From the NCBI RefSeq assembly GCF_050633425.1, contig NZ_JBOEGM010000022.1:62001-126000 (forward strand): DNA of 64,000 nt, read 5' to 3'. How positions within the stretch are numbered: position 1 is the stretch's first letter; the number at the start of each line of letters is the position of its first letter. A program made the position numbers and the translations under genes. The stretch comes from Pelagimonas sp050633425 (GTDB taxonomy: Bacteria > Pseudomonadota > Alphaproteobacteria > Rhodobacterales > Rhodobacteraceae). The notes under the pieces are model-generated. The model did not search any database and was not told where the DNA came from. It was given only the letters and a program-made list of their open reading frames with translations. Positions 63,005 to 64,000 of the stretch are shown here, piece by piece.

Positions 63005-63396
63005 CTGGCCGCCAAGGCTGCATCCATCAAGGCCTTGATGGATTTGGTTGAGGTCTGCGCCACGATCCGCCCCAATTCCGTGTCGCCTTTCAACGCCACC
63101 AAGGTTGAGCGGCGCGGGATTTTCAGGCTTTTGACCAGATCAGAGCGGCCATATTGGTCCCAATCCACGTCGATAAAGGTGATCTTGGCGGCGTAATCCG
63201 GGTTTTCGTCTTTGAGCGCCTTGATCACGCGTTCTTGCGCCGCGCAGGTCGAACACCAGCTGGCTTTGAAATCCAGAAACACAACCTCACCCTTGGCAAG
63301 GTGCTTTTTCACCAAGCCGGGGGTGTAGTCCGTTCCAGCCGACGCCGCAAAGGGCAGAGTGGCCGCAAGGCCAGTAAGAAACAAACGACGGTCCAT
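63001..63396 (-). CDS. Exported thioredoxin-like protein
   Basis: 131 residues from ATG 63396 (ATG 63408 would add four). N-terminal MDRRLFLTGLAATLPFAASA is a signal with an RR pair. The thioredoxin fold has FLDFKASWCSTCAAQERVIK with CSTC as the redox site, and ends with LVALKGDTELGRIVAQTSTK. Immediately downstream of a CcdA-type gene, which would supply electrons across the membrane. Confidence 0.9.
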   Translation of the reverse strand: MDRRLFLTGLAATLPFAASAGTDYTPGLVKKHLAKGEVVFLDFKASWCSTCAAQERVIKALKDENPDYAAKITFIDVDWDQYGRSDLVKSLKIPRRSTLVALKGDTELGRIVAQTSTKSIKALMDAALAAS

Positions 63397-63408
63397 AGGT
63401 AACTCCAT

Positions 63409-64000
63409 TTAGAGGGACACGGAAAGATCAACCAGCCAAGTCGGCAAAACGCCAATCAGCCAAGCTTCGATGTAGTGGTGCCATTTCAGCAAGAGCGCGG
63501 TGCCAACCAGTATGAAAACCACGCCCAGAATGGGCCGCGCCGCAACAGCCAAGCCGCGCAACTGGGCATTATAGCGGCCAATCGCACCGCGCGTGCCATA
63601 GGCCAGCCCAAGGATCAGCGTTGAGACCCCAAGCGCGAAGGCCGTCATGATGAATGTCGCCCGCAGCAACCCTTCGCCTTGCGAGGCCAATGAAATGGCT
63701 CCGCCCAGCGTGGGGCCAATGCAGGGGCTCCAGACCGCGCCAAGCAGCAGGCCGCCTAGGAACTGACCGCGCAAGGAATTGCGATCAACGTCATCCATCT
63801 GCGCATCGGCGCGGGCGGACATGCCCGCGGTTGCCCCTGCCAAAACCTCGCCCGCGCGTGGCACCAGCAAGGCCAACCCGAACAAGATCATCAACACAGA
63901 CCCGGCATCCGAAATGGTTTGAATATCAATACCGAGTAAATGCCCAAAGGCGGTCACCCCAACGCCCAGCGTCACAAAGCTTAGCGACAAACCCGCCGCC
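63409..64000 (-). CDS. CcdA/DsbD-like thiol-disulfide transporter (5' end outside window)
   Basis: About 197 residues visible; the frame is open to the right edge, so the N-terminal part with the first Cys is missing. Helices include LSFVTLGVGVTAFGHLLG and ILGVVFILVGTALLLKW. The motif GAVWSPCIGPTLGGAIS with its Pro-Cys is the CcdA signature. Moves reducing equivalents from cytosolic thioredoxin to periplasmic partners such as the thioredoxin-like protein encoded next. Confidence 0.9.
   Translation of the reverse strand, partial: AAGLSLSFVTLGVGVTAFGHLLGIDIQTISDAGSVLMILFGLALLVPRAGEVLAGATAGMSARADAQMDDVDRNSLRGQFLGGLLLGAVWSPCIGPTLGGAISLASQGEGLLRATFIMTAFALGVSTLILGLAYGTRGAIGRYNAQLRGLAVAARPILGVVFILVGTALLLKWHHYIEAWLIGVLPTWLVDLSVSL

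Overview
The window looks like a chromosomal segment of a marine Rhodobacteraceae (Roseobacter-group) alphaproteobacterium. The evidence is family content and gene order. There is a btaA-btaB betaine-lipid pair, a MipZ ATPase, and an F0 operon with separate b' and b subunits. There are also an Hsp20-DUF1150 pair, a FYDLN acidic protein, an RTX/Hint secreted protein and a betaproteobacteria-unlike mix of small overlapping operons. No rRNA, CRISPR array, integrase or complete insertion sequence was seen. One tRNA (Ala, GGC) lies at 60472-60547.

Layout. 1-0.85 kb: end of btaA and complete btaB. 1.0-2.8 kb: an A+T-richer OLD-family ATPase/TOPRIM nuclease, probably a stand-alone defence gene. 2.8-12.7 kb, minus strand: one long translation-related cluster, in transcription order ffh, six consecutive GNAT acetyltransferase genes, chorismate mutase, rpsP, a 46-residue protein, rimM, a repeat-filled gap, a membrane protein, trmD, a secreted protein and one more GNAT. 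13-18.2 kb: regulators (two LysR, ArsR, MarR), a DMT exporter, a DUF1127 protein and a deiodinase-like thioredoxin-fold protein. 18.4-21.0 kb: atpI-atpB-atpE-atpX-atpF. 21.2-24.4 kb: mipZ, a multispanning membrane protein with a double operator, a lipoprotein and a decayed gene.

24.7-28.2 kb: smc. 28.2-36.5 kb: small secreted protein, EamA exporter, NUDIX, lipase-like hydrolase, an orphan phnM, purK/purE, GNAT, YdcH, Hsp20/DUF1150, a gene broken by an in-frame TAG, and cytochrome b561. 36.5-44.3 kb: M23 peptidase, a MarR-EPS regulator in frame with bifunctional ATP sulfurylase/APS kinase, VOC protein, RraB, trxB, ArsR with a divergent NIPSNAP/monooxygenase pair, and Lrp. 44.4-60.4 kb: accessory zone, lower in G+C and gene density, with two AraC regulators (one membrane-embedded), an epimerase, a CPBP protease, a frameshifted serine hydrolase, an S41 peptidase, an RTX-Hint protein and long gene-poor stretches. 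60.5-64 kb: tRNA-Ala, FYDLN protein, YgjP-type metallopeptidase, GntR regulator and a thioredoxin/CcdA pair that runs off the window.

The most distinctive things are the array of six diverged RimJ/RimL-like acetyltransferase genes inside the SRP-ribosome maturation operon, and the open frame joining a MarR-EPS regulator to sulfate activation. Several families of palindromic intergenic repeats and a set of recently broken genes are also notable.
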